From: Dyadobacter sp. NIV53
GTDB lineage: Bacteria; Bacteroidota; Bacteroidia; Cytophagales; Spirosomataceae
Direction of reading: 5' to 3'
Assembly (NCBI RefSeq): GCF_019711195.1
Contig: NZ_CP081299.1
Span: 2,604,001-2,668,000, forward strand
DNA length: 64,000 bases
Each line of letters starts with the position of its first letter. Position 1 is the first letter of the stretch. The notes beneath the pieces are model-generated. The model did no database searches. It was given only the letters and a program-made list of their open reading frames with translations, and had not been told where the DNA came from. A program made the position numbers and the translations under genes. Of this stretch, positions 18,315 through 27,567 are shown piece after piece.

Positions 18315-18364
18315 TTAAAATCGAATTATTTGTGTTAATTTTAAGAATAAATAATTCGATTTTA
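18315..18364. terminator. Hairpin terminator after the ethanolamine permease gene
   Basis: AAAATCGAATTATTT pairs with AAATAATTCGATTTT across a 19-nt AT-rich loop, starting 3 bp after the stop codon. Confidence 0.65.
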
Positions 18365-18546
18365 CTGTAATCTAAAAAGTACATAGTTCTATTTAAATAA
18401 ATGATTTAGTACGACATCCGGATAACCACTATTTTCGTATGTATCTTATGATGCAAAGGAGTATAAAGTCACAAATGTTTAATCGATATAATTATTTAAC
18501 GACAAAACCCTTTTCATAAAAGACAGATTACCCATCCAAACCTAAA

Positions 18547-19285
18547 ATGAATATATTAATAGTTGAGGACGAGCACATTATCGCTAAACATTTACAATAT
18601 ACTCTCAATGGCTTTGGTTACAAAGCAAACGATATAGCTACTGATTATCCTACCGCTGTTGAAATCCTGCAAAAAAAGTTTTTCACCTCGTAATTCTGGA
18701 TATTAACCTGAATGGCTATCAGACAGGAATTGATGTAGCGGAATACATTAAAGACAATGTGCACATTCCATTTCTTTTTCTCACTAGCCATGAAGATATC
18801 GCAATCGTAAATGCAGCTTTAAAAACTTCACCACATGCTTTTTTGACAAAACCATTTCAAAAGATTACTGTGTATACAGCAGTTAAACTGGCATTTAAAA
18901 GTTTCCGTCAGGAGGTTATTTATGAACATCCGGAACAGACCGAGCTTCCGGTACCCGATAGCACTGTGATTAAAGACGCGTTGTTTATCAAGGAAAAGCA
19001 CATGTTCATTAAAATAATGCTGGCCGACCTTCTTTATATACGTAGTGACGATAATTATCTTGAGCTGCATACTTCCAAAAAAAATATACAATACGCGAAA
19101 CGCTGAAAAATATTATTAGCGAACTACCTGTCAACTCATTTTTCAGGGTACATAAATCTTTCATAATTAATTTGAATGCCATTACAGCTATCAATTATAT
19201 TCATGTAATGATCGACGATATTGAGATTCCGATTACCGCAGATAATCGTAATGAGCTTTTGAAGAGAATTAAAACTTTCTCCTGA
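18547..19285 (+). pseudogene. LytTR-family response regulator, two frame breaks in A-runs
   Basis: The gene starts MNILIVEDEHIIAKHLQY, a receiver domain. The seven A residues after CTGC near 18673 shift the frame; with eight it reads QKKVFHLVILDINLNG with the phospho-acceptor Asp, then FLFLTS and FLTKPFQK. A second break in the eight A residues at 19077-19084 cuts the LytTR domain (LLYIRSDDNYLELHT); with nine A it continues YTIRETLKNII and ends FRVHKSFIINLNAI. Restored length is 246 residues. LytTR regulators bind DNA through the C-terminal beta domain. No histidine kinase is adjacent. Two homopolymer breaks in one gene suggest base-calling error. Confidence 0.85.
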
Positions 19286-19420
19286 TTTTACTAAGCACTA
19301 ATTCTATATACCCCAAAAAGTAGCTGGCTTAACCCCTTAAAATCCTACTGACACCCCTTTCATTTTACCGGAATAATTTCCTCCATTACCTTGGATGCAA
19401 ATTAAACTCATCCGTTATAA

Positions 19421-20773
19421 ATGAAAAGATTTTATACCTCGTCTATCAGTGTTTTGTGCTTACTTATTTCATTCATTGGAATTTCTAATTCAAACGCACA
19501 GTGCTCTCTTCCGCCTCTGGCTGAAACAACTACCTGTTCGGGTATTGCTACCGATAATGCCAATTTAAACCCTGGTGACGTTAAATGTGTTTCCGGAAGC
19601 CAGATTTCCAATGTAAATCTCAATGGTGGAACCCTTATTATTTCCGGAACTGTACAGGTCAACAACATCAATATCAACTCTGGAAATATTTTGATTACAA
19701 GTACCGGTGTTGCTTCGTTGCCCGGAAGTAATTACAACGGGAATGTAAATATTATTAATTATGGCTCACTAACTTACCGGGGCGATGTAATCCTACAAAA
19801 TAGTAATAATCATATTTTCAATGCGTCAACAACTTCAACAATTGACATGGGGTCATCAAGCCTGAATTTCAGCAGCAGCTCTTCTGATCTGGTGAATTTA
19901 GGATCGGTATCATTAGGACAACTTACATTGAACTCTAATAATGGAGGGATTTGCATGGGAAATGGATCTAAATTGAAAATTGTCAGCCTTATCAACAACC
20001 GCGATAATATGATTTCTGTACCCGAAGGCACTGCCTGCCTGAGCCATTCGGGTTTTGCTCAAATGAACAATAAATTAAGCAACACAGCAAGCCTTATCAT
20101 ATGTCCTGGTTCCGGTTCCTCATTCAGCAATCCTGGTGGTAATGGTGGTTATAACATGGCTACTGTTAATGAAGTTGGATGTACCGAATGTGCTTCTCCG
20201 GTTCCTGACAAAACAACTTCACCATTACCTGTTAACCTTGGTGCTTTCTGGGCAACTTCGGTCAATGAAGGAATAAAATTAAACTGGCGTACTTCGAGCG
20301 AAACCAATAACGATTATTTTGTTATTGAAAGGAGCATTAATGCAATAAGTTTTGAGGCCATCAGTCAGGAAATCAGCGGCCAACACAGCTCAAATGTTTC
20401 TCTGGATTATAATTTTACAGATTCCAAACCTTACAGTAAAGTAAATTACTATCGCCTTAAACAGGTTGATACAGATGGAACTGTTAATTATTCAAGAATT
20501 ATTGCAGCTTCATTCAGCGATCAGCTGGCATTTATCAGTGTTTATCCGAATCCTGTAACCGACTTTGTCCAGGTCAACCTTAAAAATGCTGATCCGGAAA
20601 CAACTCTGCAAATTAATATCTTAGATCAATCCGGGGCAACCATGTCTTCGCGTTCTGTAAGCGGCGATCATATTACAGATCCTATTTCATTGAAAAATCT
20701 CAATACAGGTATCTACTTCGTAAAAGTTACAAGTAATGGCCAGGGAACTGTTTTCAGGATCGTGAAAAAATAA
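19421..20773 (+). CDS. Secreted protein with T9SS type A sorting domain
   Basis: A signal peptide is followed by a Cys-containing region and a repetitive Asn/Gly/Ser-rich stretch (about residues 45-240: NVNLNGGTLIISG, VNNININSGNILI) that looks like a right-handed beta helix. A linker with LPVNLGAFWATSVNEGIKL opens a fibronectin-like domain (about 265-365). The C-terminus has VYPNPVTDFVQVNL and GIYFVKVTSNGQ..RIVKK, the type A sorting domain recognised by the type IX secretion system. It is probably a surface adhesin or exported cargo. A strong terminator follows. Confidence 0.88.
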   Translation: MKRFYTSSISVLCLLISFIGISNSNAQCSLPPLAETTTCSGIATDNANLNPGDVKCVSGSQISNVNLNGGTLIISGTVQVNNININSGNILITSTGVASLPGSNYNGNVNIINYGSLTYRGDVILQNSNNHIFNASTTSTIDMGSSSLNFSSSSSDLVNLGSVSLGQLTLNSNNGGICMGNGSKLKIVSLINNRDNMISVPEGTACLSHSGFAQMNNKLSNTASLIICPGSGSSFSNPGGNGGYNMATVNEVGCTECASPVPDKTTSPLPVNLGAFWATSVNEGIKLNWRTSSETNNDYFVIERSINAISFEAISQEISGQHSSNVSLDYNFTDSKPYSKVNYYRLKQVDTDGTVNYSRIIAASFSDQLAFISVYPNPVTDFVQVNLKNADPETTLQINILDQSGATMSSRSVSGDHITDPISLKNLNTGIYFVKVTSNGQGTVFRIVKK

Positions 20774-20865
20774 TTAAGCCAGGAATTCAATATTTTAAAG
20801 CTTGTAAACGAATTACCAATTAACCTATCCTAAAAATCGACATTTTTTGTCAATGCTAATGCAGT

Positions 20866-20894
20866 AAAAATCCCCGGTATTGCCGGGGATTTTT
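20866..20894. terminator. Strong rho-independent terminator
   Basis: AAAAATCCCCGG and CCGGGGATTTTT form a GC-rich stem with a 5-nt loop, flanked by A and T runs, between the T9SS cargo gene and the convergent namZ-like gene. Confidence 0.9.
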
Positions 20895-20958
20895 CTATTG
20901 TATGTCCTATTTTTTCGCGCCTGAAAACCAATCAAAAATATCCATCTATTATCCACAC

Positions 20959-22230
20959 TTACTTATATAGTAAATATTTCATTCTCATTGTTTTATATTC
21001 TGACAATCCCGGCTCCCAGCTTTTGCGGATTTCATTTTCGGAAACACCGGCAATAATCTGTTTTTTTAAATTTTCAGTTCCTGACAGTTTATTGATATCT
21101 CCCATTTGTTTACTCTGGCTCATATCGAAAAACCTCTCTTTTTCAGGATATGCATTGTACAATTCAATCAGCCATTTCAGGTTGAGTTGCTTGTTCTTAC
21201 GAAGACTTGAAATATCATATTTTCTCAGATCCAGTCCATAACATTCTACATTCTGGTGTAATGGCGTCTCGCTCATTCCTTTTATACTTTGGGGTGTAAA
21301 TGAAAACTTATATTTGCCTTTCAATAAAGGCGCACCCAAAACTGTAAAAGGCATATAAGTCCCTCTTCCCAAACTAATAATTGTACCTTCAAATAGACAG
21401 ATATCAGGATACAGCATGATTGCCTGTTGCGTATTAAGGTTTGGAGATGGCATTACTGGCAAGACATAAGTCGCATTATGATCGTAATTAGCTACCTTGA
21501 TTATCTTCAATTTACACTGCATTTTATTCGGCAGCCAGCCTTCGCCATTGATCATTTGTGCAAACTCTGCAATGGTCAAACCATGAGAAATCGGGATTTT
21601 GTACATACCTATTCCTGAATGAAGATGGTCTTCCAGAATAGGACCGTCAATAAGAAAACCGTTTGGGTTCGGGCGGTCAAGAATTAACATTTCCTTATTA
21701 TTTTCTGCACAAGCTTCCATTACATGCCCCAGCGTATTGATATAAGTATAAAACCGGGTGCCAACATCCTGAAGATCAAAGATCATCAGATCCAGATCAG
21801 CCATTTGTTCTTTCGTCGGTTTTTTTTGTTTGCCATATAATGAAATCGCAGAGATCCCGGTTTTCGGATCTACGCTGTCCCCTACTTTATCACCATTACT
21901 TGCTGTACCTCTGAAACCATGCTCCGGTCCGAAAATCCTGACAATATTTACACCAAGCGCTACCAGGCTGTCTACAATGGGTGTATTACCAATAATGGAC
22001 GTCTGATTGATCAGGATTCCTACTTTTTTTCCTTTCAGATAGCCGAGATATTCTGTAACCTGATCGGCGCCAGTGATTAATTTTTTGTCTGCGTAGTTAG
22101 TTTTTGTTCCAATGTTCAAAGAATCAGCATAACCAACTGACGGATTTTTCCCGGAAGACGAGCTGGCACAATTGCTGTTGAGCAGGCTGAACGAAGCCAG
22201 AAGACATGATACTATGAGATATTTTTTCAT
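20959..22230 (-). CDS. Exo-beta-N-acetylmuramidase NamZ-like lipoprotein (DUF1343, GH171)
   Basis: The frame extends to 22341 but ATG at 22230 gives a lipoprotein signal (MKKYLIVSCLLASFSLLNSNC). The body matches DUF1343: the VGILINQTSIIGNTPIVDSL opening, FGPEHGFRGTASNGDKVG, MIFDLQDVGTRFYTYINTL and MLILDRPNPNGFLIDGP. Tannerella forsythia NamZ of this family removes terminal MurNAc from peptidoglycan fragments. Likely role: muropeptide recycling in the periplasm. It follows the radical SAM gene on the same strand, separated by a palindromic repeat. Confidence 0.9.
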   Translation of the reverse strand: MKKYLIVSCLLASFSLLNSNCASSSSGKNPSVGYADSLNIGTKTNYADKKLITGADQVTEYLGYLKGKKVGILINQTSIIGNTPIVDSLVALGVNIVRIFGPEHGFRGTASNGDKVGDSVDPKTGISAISLYGKQKKPTKEQMADLDLMIFDLQDVGTRFYTYINTLGHVMEACAENNKEMLILDRPNPNGFLIDGPILEDHLHSGIGMYKIPISHGLTIAEFAQMINGEGWLPNKMQCKLKIIKVANYDHNATYVLPVMPSPNLNTQQAIMLYPDICLFEGTIISLGRGTYMPFTVLGAPLLKGKYKFSFTPQSIKGMSETPLHQNVECYGLDLRKYDISSLRKNKQLNLKWLIELYNAYPEKERFFDMSQSKQMGDINKLSGTENLKKQIIAGVSENEIRKSWEPGLSEYKTMRMKYLLYK

Positions 22231-22248
22231 TAATGCTAATAAAATGTT

Positions 22249-22316
22249 TTGCCACCAATACACTAATGGACACGAATGTAAAAAAATATTCGTGTTGGTT
22301 AGCGTTTTCCTGGCAA
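22249..22316. repeat. Palindromic intergenic repeat (REP-like)
   Basis: The arms begin TTGCCA and end in CACGAAT on opposite strands, about 29 nt each with mismatches, around a short A-rich loop. It fills the spacer between two same-strand genes. The CACGAAT/TTGCCA element resembles palindromic repeats common in intergenic DNA of Bacteroidota. Confidence 0.65.
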
Positions 22317-22340
22317 CTAAAATCCTGGAATTCATGACCA

Positions 22341-23390
22341 TTAGAACAAACTCATCTGCCCGCCTCTCATAAAAAGCGAAGTATCCAGTTCTGTTATCAC
22401 TCTATCTTTAAAATATTTGCGGCATGCAAGACTATGAAGCTGTCTGATATGTTCGGCATATTTTCCCTCGCCACTCATTCGTAATCCAAAACGTGAATCA
22501 TTGACCTTACCACCATGGCATTCCTTGATCTGGTTTAAAACTTTAGCAGCTTTATCAGGAAAATGATGTTCTATCCATTCTTCAAAAAGATTTGAAATTG
22601 AACCATTTAACCTTACAACGGTATAGGCAGCCCACGCTGCACCATTTTCCGAAGCTGCCTGAATAATAGCCGGTATTTCATGGTCATTCAGTCCCGGAAT
22701 AATCGGTGCCGTCATTACACCCATAGGAATTCCTGCTTCATGCAAAGTTTTTAATACTTGTAAACGGCGTTTTCCCGTAACGGTCCGCGGTTCGAGTGCT
22801 CCCCGTAATTCTTCATTTAAAGATGTGATGGACACGGCTGCATGTACCAAATTCAGCTTTGCCATCTTGTCCAGGATATCAATATCTCTTAAAATCAGGG
22901 AGTTTTTAGTCAGAATACTAACAGGGTTTCTATATTTCAAACAAATTTCCAGCATCTGCCGGGTAAGCCTGTACTTTTTTTCACCGGGTTGATAACAATC
23001 TGTATTACCTGAAAAGAAAATTGTTGCCGGCTTCCAGTTTTTAGAATTAAAAAGTTTTTCCAGAAGCTGAGGTGCATTTTTCTTAACCATGATTTTAGTC
23101 TCGAAATCCAGCCCGGCCGAGAAACCCCAGTATTCATGTGAATTGCGCGCATAGCAATATACACAGCCATGCTCACAACCGCGGTAGGGATTAATGGAAT
23201 TGTAATTTGGCAGGTCAGGACTATTGGAAACGCTAAGTATCGTCTTCGACTGCTCTTCAATAAATTGTGTTTTGGGATTTGTTTCAGGATCTTCCCACTG
23301 CTGCCAGTCTTCCGAGGTATATTCTATTTCCTGCTTATGGAATTTATTATGGGTGTTGATTCCCGCTCCACGTCCTCTTGCCCTTTCCAT
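22341..23390 (-). CDS. PA0069-family radical SAM protein
   Basis: 349 residues with a basic GRGAGIN N-terminus, the NPYRGCEHGCVYCYAR radical-SAM cluster motif (CxxxCxxC), ATIFFSGNTDCYQPGEK, and the ISITSLNEEL-type mid-barrel strand (AVSITSLNEELRGALEPR). This layout is the PA0069 family, distantly related to spore photoproduct lyase. The reaction is not established. A distinctive C-terminus (DTSLFMRGGQMSLF) is usual for the Bacteroidota branch. Confidence 0.92.
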   Translation of the reverse strand: MERARGRGAGINTHNKFHKQEIEYTSEDWQQWEDPETNPKTQFIEEQSKTILSVSNSPDLPNYNSINPYRGCEHGCVYCYARNSHEYWGFSAGLDFETKIMVKKNAPQLLEKLFNSKNWKPATIFFSGNTDCYQPGEKKYRLTRQMLEICLKYRNPVSILTKNSLILRDIDILDKMAKLNLVHAAVSITSLNEELRGALEPRTVTGKRRLQVLKTLHEAGIPMGVMTAPIIPGLNDHEIPAIIQAASENGAAWAAYTVVRLNGSISNLFEEWIEHHFPDKAAKVLNQIKECHGGKVNDSRFGLRMSGEGKYAEHIRQLHSLACRKYFKDRVITELDTSLFMRGGQMSLF

Positions 23391-23524
23391 AAATTTATAA
23401 GTAAAATTTGCTATTTAATGATACCAAAAATAACAAATTTTACACATAAATTGATACTTAAAATTACATTTAAAGTTCATTAAAATACAACAAACTTTAA
23501 ATCAATATTTTATAAAAAAATACT

Positions 23525-24595
23525 CTACTTCAAATACCTGAAATCTTCATCACCGTTTAGCGAAAGAAGCACATCATACATCAATTGAATTACATTTTTC
23601 ACATCCTCTTTATGCACCATTTCAACGGTTGTATGCATGTATTTTAAAGGAAGAGAGATTAGTGCAGATGCAATTCCTTCTGTTGAATAAGCAAACGAAT
23701 CCGTATCTGTACCAGTAGAACGGCTCACAGCCTGACGTTGAAAAGGAATCTTTTTCTCGTCTGCAACTCTGATCAGCAAGTCACGCAGATTATTCTGCAC
23801 AGCAGGGCCATAACAGATAACCGGTCCGTTCCCGCTTTTCAGATCACCCTGTTCTTTTTTGTTGTACATCGGCGACTGCGTATCGTGTGTTACATCTGTA
23901 ACAATAGCCAGATCCGGTTTTAACCTCCGGGAAATCATTTCAGCTCCGCGCAATCCGATTTCTTCCTGAACCGCATTTACTACATATAATGTAAAAGGAA
24001 GCTGAATATTATTTTCAAACAACATACGTGCTACCTCTGCAATCATAAATCCGCCCATCCGGTTATCGAGTGCCCGGCCAACATAGTAACGTTCGTTCAA
24101 TTCATCAAAACCATCAGCAAATGTTGCCACGGTTCCAACATGAATTCCCATTTCCAGCACTTCATCCTTTTTGGCAGCACCTACGTCTATAAATAATTCA
24201 TGGACTTTTGGGACCTGATCCTTTGCAGTATCCCGAACATGGATTGCAGGCCAGCCGAAAACACCTTTAACTACACCTTTGGAAGTATGCAAATTTACAC
24301 GCATGGAAGGTGCAATAGCCGCATCAGACCCTCCATTTCGGCGAACGTGGATATATCCATCGTCTGATATGTAATTTACAAACCATGAAATTTCGTCTGA
24401 ATGTGCTTCAATCACTACTTTATAATCCTGGCCCGGGCCAATAACGCCTACTGCCGTTCCATAAACATCAATGATCTGTTCTTCAATATACGGCTTAATA
24501 TAGTCCAGCCATATTTGCTGTCCCGTCGACTCAAAGCCAGTAGGAGATGCATTATTTAAATATTTATAAAGAAATTCTGTGCTTTGATCTGCCAT
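23525..24595 (-). CDS. M42-family metallopeptidase (aminopeptidase/FrvX type)
   Basis: 356 residues with the M42 dinuclear-metal landmarks: IEAHSDEISWFVNYI (first metal His/Asp), GRALDNRMGGFMIAEV (bridging Asp), VNAVQEEIGLRGAEMI (catalytic Glu-Glu), AIVTDVTHDT and the C-terminal MHTTVEMVHKEDV. Such enzymes are cytosolic tetrahedral aminopeptidases that trim peptides. No signal peptide is visible. A 93-bp gap with no gene follows on its upstream side. Confidence 0.92.
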   Translation of the reverse strand: MADQSTEFLYKYLNNASPTGFESTGQQIWLDYIKPYIEEQIIDVYGTAVGVIGPGQDYKVVIEAHSDEISWFVNYISDDGYIHVRRNGGSDAAIAPSMRVNLHTSKGVVKGVFGWPAIHVRDTAKDQVPKVHELFIDVGAAKKDEVLEMGIHVGTVATFADGFDELNERYYVGRALDNRMGGFMIAEVARMLFENNIQLPFTLYVVNAVQEEIGLRGAEMISRRLKPDLAIVTDVTHDTQSPMYNKKEQGDLKSGNGPVICYGPAVQNNLRDLLIRVADEKKIPFQRQAVSRSTGTDTDSFAYSTEGIASALISLPLKYMHTTVEMVHKEDVKNVIQLMYDVLLSLNGDEDFRYLK

Positions 24596-24692
24596 ACTGT
24601 TTATTTAAAATTATTCGAAAATTACTATTACCCGGCCTTTGTGGCCTCATATGAAAACTACTTATTATTTCAACTTCTTTTCAAATCCCATA

Positions 24693-25016
24693 TTATAAAT
24701 ACCTTAAAAAGGACCAAAATTTCCTCTCCCGTAAATAATCCAAATTTCCCTCATTCCGATAAGCTTCCTGTTCAAACGAAATATGAAGGTACGCCAAATA
24801 ATGATTTCTGTATTGGACAAAACGAATTAAATATTCAGCAAAATACCAGATATAAAAAGGAATGACTCCCATTTCAAGCTGCTGTCTTAAATGTATACAT
24901 TCATGGTTTACAAAGATAACGCCAGGCGCTTTTCTTCGTGTTAAAATAAAAGGAAATAAAGCCATTCCATCCACCCAAAGAAAAGATACATTCACTAAAA
25001 ATCCTTTGAATTTCAT
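24693..25016 (-). CDS. Small HExxH-containing membrane-associated protein
   Basis: 107 residues with hydrophobic segments at both sides of NHECIHLRQQLEMG, an HExxH zinc-binding pattern. A later acidic SFEQEAY segment could give the third ligand. Similar short proteins are widespread in Bacteroidota and are usually left as hypothetical proteins. A membrane-associated minimal metallopeptidase is possible but untested. It lies downstream of greA on the same strand, beyond greA's terminator. Confidence 0.7.
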   Translation of the reverse strand: MKFKGFLVNVSFLWVDGMALFPFILTRRKAPGVIFVNHECIHLRQQLEMGVIPFYIWYFAEYLIRFVQYRNHYLAYLHISFEQEAYRNEGNLDYLRERKFWSFLRYL

Positions 25017-25087
25017 GGCTGGGGATTAAATTCAGTAGTTAGCAACCGGCACATTTAAAATAAATTATCCCTTATTCAGAAAAGAAA

Positions 25088-25132
25088 AATGTTGGATTGC
25101 AGAATGATCTGATCATTCTGCAATCCAACATT
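25088..25132. terminator. greA terminator: perfect 22-bp stem
   Basis: AATGTTGGATTGCAG.. pairs without any mismatch over 22 bp with its reverse complement around a single-base loop. In the greA direction it is followed by TTTTTCTTTT. The stem is unusually long for a plain terminator. Confidence 0.85.
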
Positions 25133-25156
25133 GAAATGGCTTAGATAATTGAGTTA

Positions 25157-25636
25157 TCAACCAAAACGGCTTATATCAAGTACTTCAAATTCCATCAAAC
25201 CGGCAGGAACCTTAATTTCAGCAGTTTCCCCTACTTTTTTACCCAATAAGCCTTTTCCAATCGGAGATCCAATTGAAATTTTCCCCGTTTTTAAATCCGC
25301 CTCTTCTTCGGAAACCAGTGTATAAGCGACTTCCATTCCGGTTTTACGGTTTTTAATCTTTACAACAGAAAGAATGGCAACCTGGGAATTATCTATCGAA
25401 GATTCATCAATGACACGCGCCGTAGACATAATTTCTTCCAGCTTCGCTATTTTCATTTCGTGCATTCCCTGTGCATCCTTAGCCGCATCATATTCTGCAT
25501 TTTCGCTCAAATCACCTTTATCACGTGCTTCTGCAATTTGTGCAGCGATAGCGGTGCGGCCCTTTGTTTTCATATCATTCAGCTCATTCTTCAGCTTATT
25601 TAATCCTTCTTCCGTATAGTATGAAATTTTAGCCAT
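25157..25636 (-). CDS. greA: Transcription elongation factor GreA
   Basis: 159 residues, normal GreA size. An N-terminal coiled coil (YYTEEGLNKLKNELNDMK to LEEIMSTARVID) has the acidic tip DLSENAEYDAAKDAQ that enters the RNA polymerase secondary channel. The C-terminal FKBP-like domain includes EEADLKTGKISIGSPIGKGL. It rescues backtracked polymerase by stimulating transcript cleavage. It has its own terminator and a 230-bp upstream region, shared with fmt, in which no further element was recognised. Confidence 0.97.
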   Translation of the reverse strand: MAKISYYTEEGLNKLKNELNDMKTKGRTAIAAQIAEARDKGDLSENAEYDAAKDAQGMHEMKIAKLEEIMSTARVIDESSIDNSQVAILSVVKIKNRKTGMEVAYTLVSEEEADLKTGKISIGSPIGKGLLGKKVGETAEIKVPAGLMEFEVLDISRFG

Positions 25637-25867
25637 GACCTTAATTAGTTTTTAGAATCCTTAAATTTTTGAAAGTTTGAGTAAAAAAAAAGAACGGTTC
25701 TAAGACCGCTCTACAAGAGTGTGGGACAACTCGTAGTAGAAGGTTAGAAGACCATATCTTTTCGGCTCGTATGCATTTTAATCTTTATCATAATTTCTGT
25801 AAGAACGACAAAAATAACAATATTTGTAAATGGTAACAACCATTTTTATTAAAAGGAGCAACAATCC

Positions 25868-26827
25868 ATGTCAAAAAGACTAAGAATCATTTTTATGGGA
25901 ACGCCCGAATTTGCAGTCCCAAGTTTAAGAAGTCTGGTTGAAAGCAATTCTAATGTAGTTGCCGTAATTACTGTTCCGGACAAGCCATCAGGAAGAGGCC
26001 AGAAGTACACCATGTCACCCGTAAAAGCTTATGCCCAAGAGCATGGTATTCCCGTTTTGCAACCTGAAAAGCTGAAAAATCCTAAATTTCTTGAAGAGTT
26101 AAGATCCTATAAGGCCGATATTCAGGTAGTTGTTGCATTTCGGATGCTGCCCGAAGTAGTATGGAGTATGCCGACGCATGGAACATTCAACTTGCATGGT
26201 TCATTATTGCCCCAATATCGTGGTGCCGCGCCAATAAACTGGGCTGTAATCAATGGCGAAACAGAAACCGGTGTAACTACCTTTTTTATTGAAAAAGAAA
26301 TAGATACAGGTAAAATAATATATAAGGAAAAAGAACCTATACATCCGGACGATGATGCCGGAAGTGTTTATGAACGGCTTATGTATAAAGGTGCAAAACT
26401 GGTAGTAAAAACTGTGGAAGCTATCGAAAACGGAGAATATCCGCAGGAAGATCAGGATGAGCCTGTTGTTGTAAGATCAGCACCAAAAATATTTCGTGAA
26501 ACGTGTGAGATCGACTGGAACAAAACGGCAGAAGAAATACATAATTTCGTAAGAGGCTTGTCACCTTATCCCGCAGCCTGGACAACTTTAAACGGCCTTT
26601 CCTGCAAAATTTTCAAGACTTCGGTGATAAGTGAAGACGAAACGCTGGCCGATAACGTTTCATCAGGCGAACCGTTACAACCAGGAGAATTTAAAACCGA
26701 CAACAAATCTTATTTGTATTTCCGTACATCCGATACATGGATTTCAATAGAGATTTTACAATTGGAAGGTAAAAAACGAATGGAAATCGGGGATTTTTTA
26801 AGAGGAACGAAGTTGTTACATGCCTGA
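25868..26827 (+). CDS. fmt: Methionyl-tRNA formyltransferase
   Basis: 319 residues. The formyltransferase core has FMGTPEFAVPSL, the NLHGSLLPQYRGAAPINWA motif with the catalytic Asn-His region and SLLP, and TGVTTFFIEKEIDTG with the catalytic Asp. The C-terminal OB-like domain (FVRGLSPYPAAWTTL onward) binds tRNA. It formylates initiator Met-tRNA. The 3' spacer (26828-27024) before folA holds a degenerate ATCCCATAGGGGAT motif resembling other Bacteroidota intergenic repeats and nothing else. Confidence 0.97.
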   Translation: MSKRLRIIFMGTPEFAVPSLRSLVESNSNVVAVITVPDKPSGRGQKYTMSPVKAYAQEHGIPVLQPEKLKNPKFLEELRSYKADIQVVVAFRMLPEVVWSMPTHGTFNLHGSLLPQYRGAAPINWAVINGETETGVTTFFIEKEIDTGKIIYKEKEPIHPDDDAGSVYERLMYKGAKLVVKTVEAIENGEYPQEDQDEPVVVRSAPKIFRETCEIDWNKTAEEIHNFVRGLSPYPAAWTTLNGLSCKIFKTSVISEDETLADNVSSGEPLQPGEFKTDNKSYLYFRTSDTWISIEILQLEGKKRMEIGDFLRGTKLLHA

Positions 26828-27024
26828 CGGCATTAAGTATTTCTTAAAACTGCTTAATCGTGTAGCGATGTAATATTGACGGTCCGCCGCCCGATAGTAA
26901 AAAATATTCAAATGTATTTCAATCAAAATCCCATAGGGGATGCAACGACAATACAAATTCAATAACAAAAACCCCAGTTAATTTACATCATTCTCAACTC
27001 TTCATTCTTCATTCCGATTCCCCA

Positions 27025-27522
27025 ATGTTAGTCTCAATAATAGTAGCAGTAGCCGAAAACGGCGTAATTGGCAAAGACAACCAGTTGATCTGGCGTTTAC
27101 CTGATGACCTGAAACGGTTTAAAAAATTAACAACCAGCCATCCGATCATTATGGGACGGAAAACTTTTGATTCTATTGGAAAGCCTTTACCTGGTCGTAC
27201 CTCGATTGTTGTAACACGGAATCAGGACTTTAAAATGGATGGAATTGTCATTGTACATTCTTTTGAAGAGGCATTGAAAGAAGCAGGCAAACTGGATACA
27301 AATGAAGTTTTTGTTATTGGCGGAGGTGAATTATACAAAATGGCATTATCCGTTGCTGACCGGCTTTACATAACTGAAGTAAAAACAACTATAGAAGGTG
27401 ATACTTTTTTTAGAATAACAGAACCTGGCCAATGGACAGAATCAGAACGTACTGCTCATGAGGCAGATGAACGTCATCCATTTACATTTAACTTCGTTGA
27501 TTACGTTAGAAAACTGGATTAA
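27025..27522 (+). CDS. folA: Dihydrofolate reductase
   Basis: 165 residues with all type I DHFR landmarks: the IIVAVAENGVIGKDNQLIWRLPDDLKRFK N-terminus in pieces (active-site Asp in LPDDL), IMGRKTFDSIG, LPGRTSIVVTR, and VIGGGELYKMAL. It reduces dihydrofolate with NADPH. No thyA is adjacent in the window. The esterase gene follows 45 bp downstream on the same strand and may be co-transcribed. Confidence 0.96.
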   Translation: MLVSIIVAVAENGVIGKDNQLIWRLPDDLKRFKKLTTSHPIIMGRKTFDSIGKPLPGRTSIVVTRNQDFKMDGIVIVHSFEEALKEAGKLDTNEVFVIGGGELYKMALSVADRLYITEVKTTIEGDTFFRITEPGQWTESERTAHEADERHPFTFNFVDYVRKLD

Positions 27523-27567
27523 AAGCGTAAATTTGCCCGCCTTAAAACCCACTCTGAATATTATAGC

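Noticed and set aside
20959..22341. Long N-terminus for the NamZ-like protein up to 22341
   Set aside because: The extra 37 codons are the palindromic repeat read as protein; the lipoprotein signal begins at 22230.
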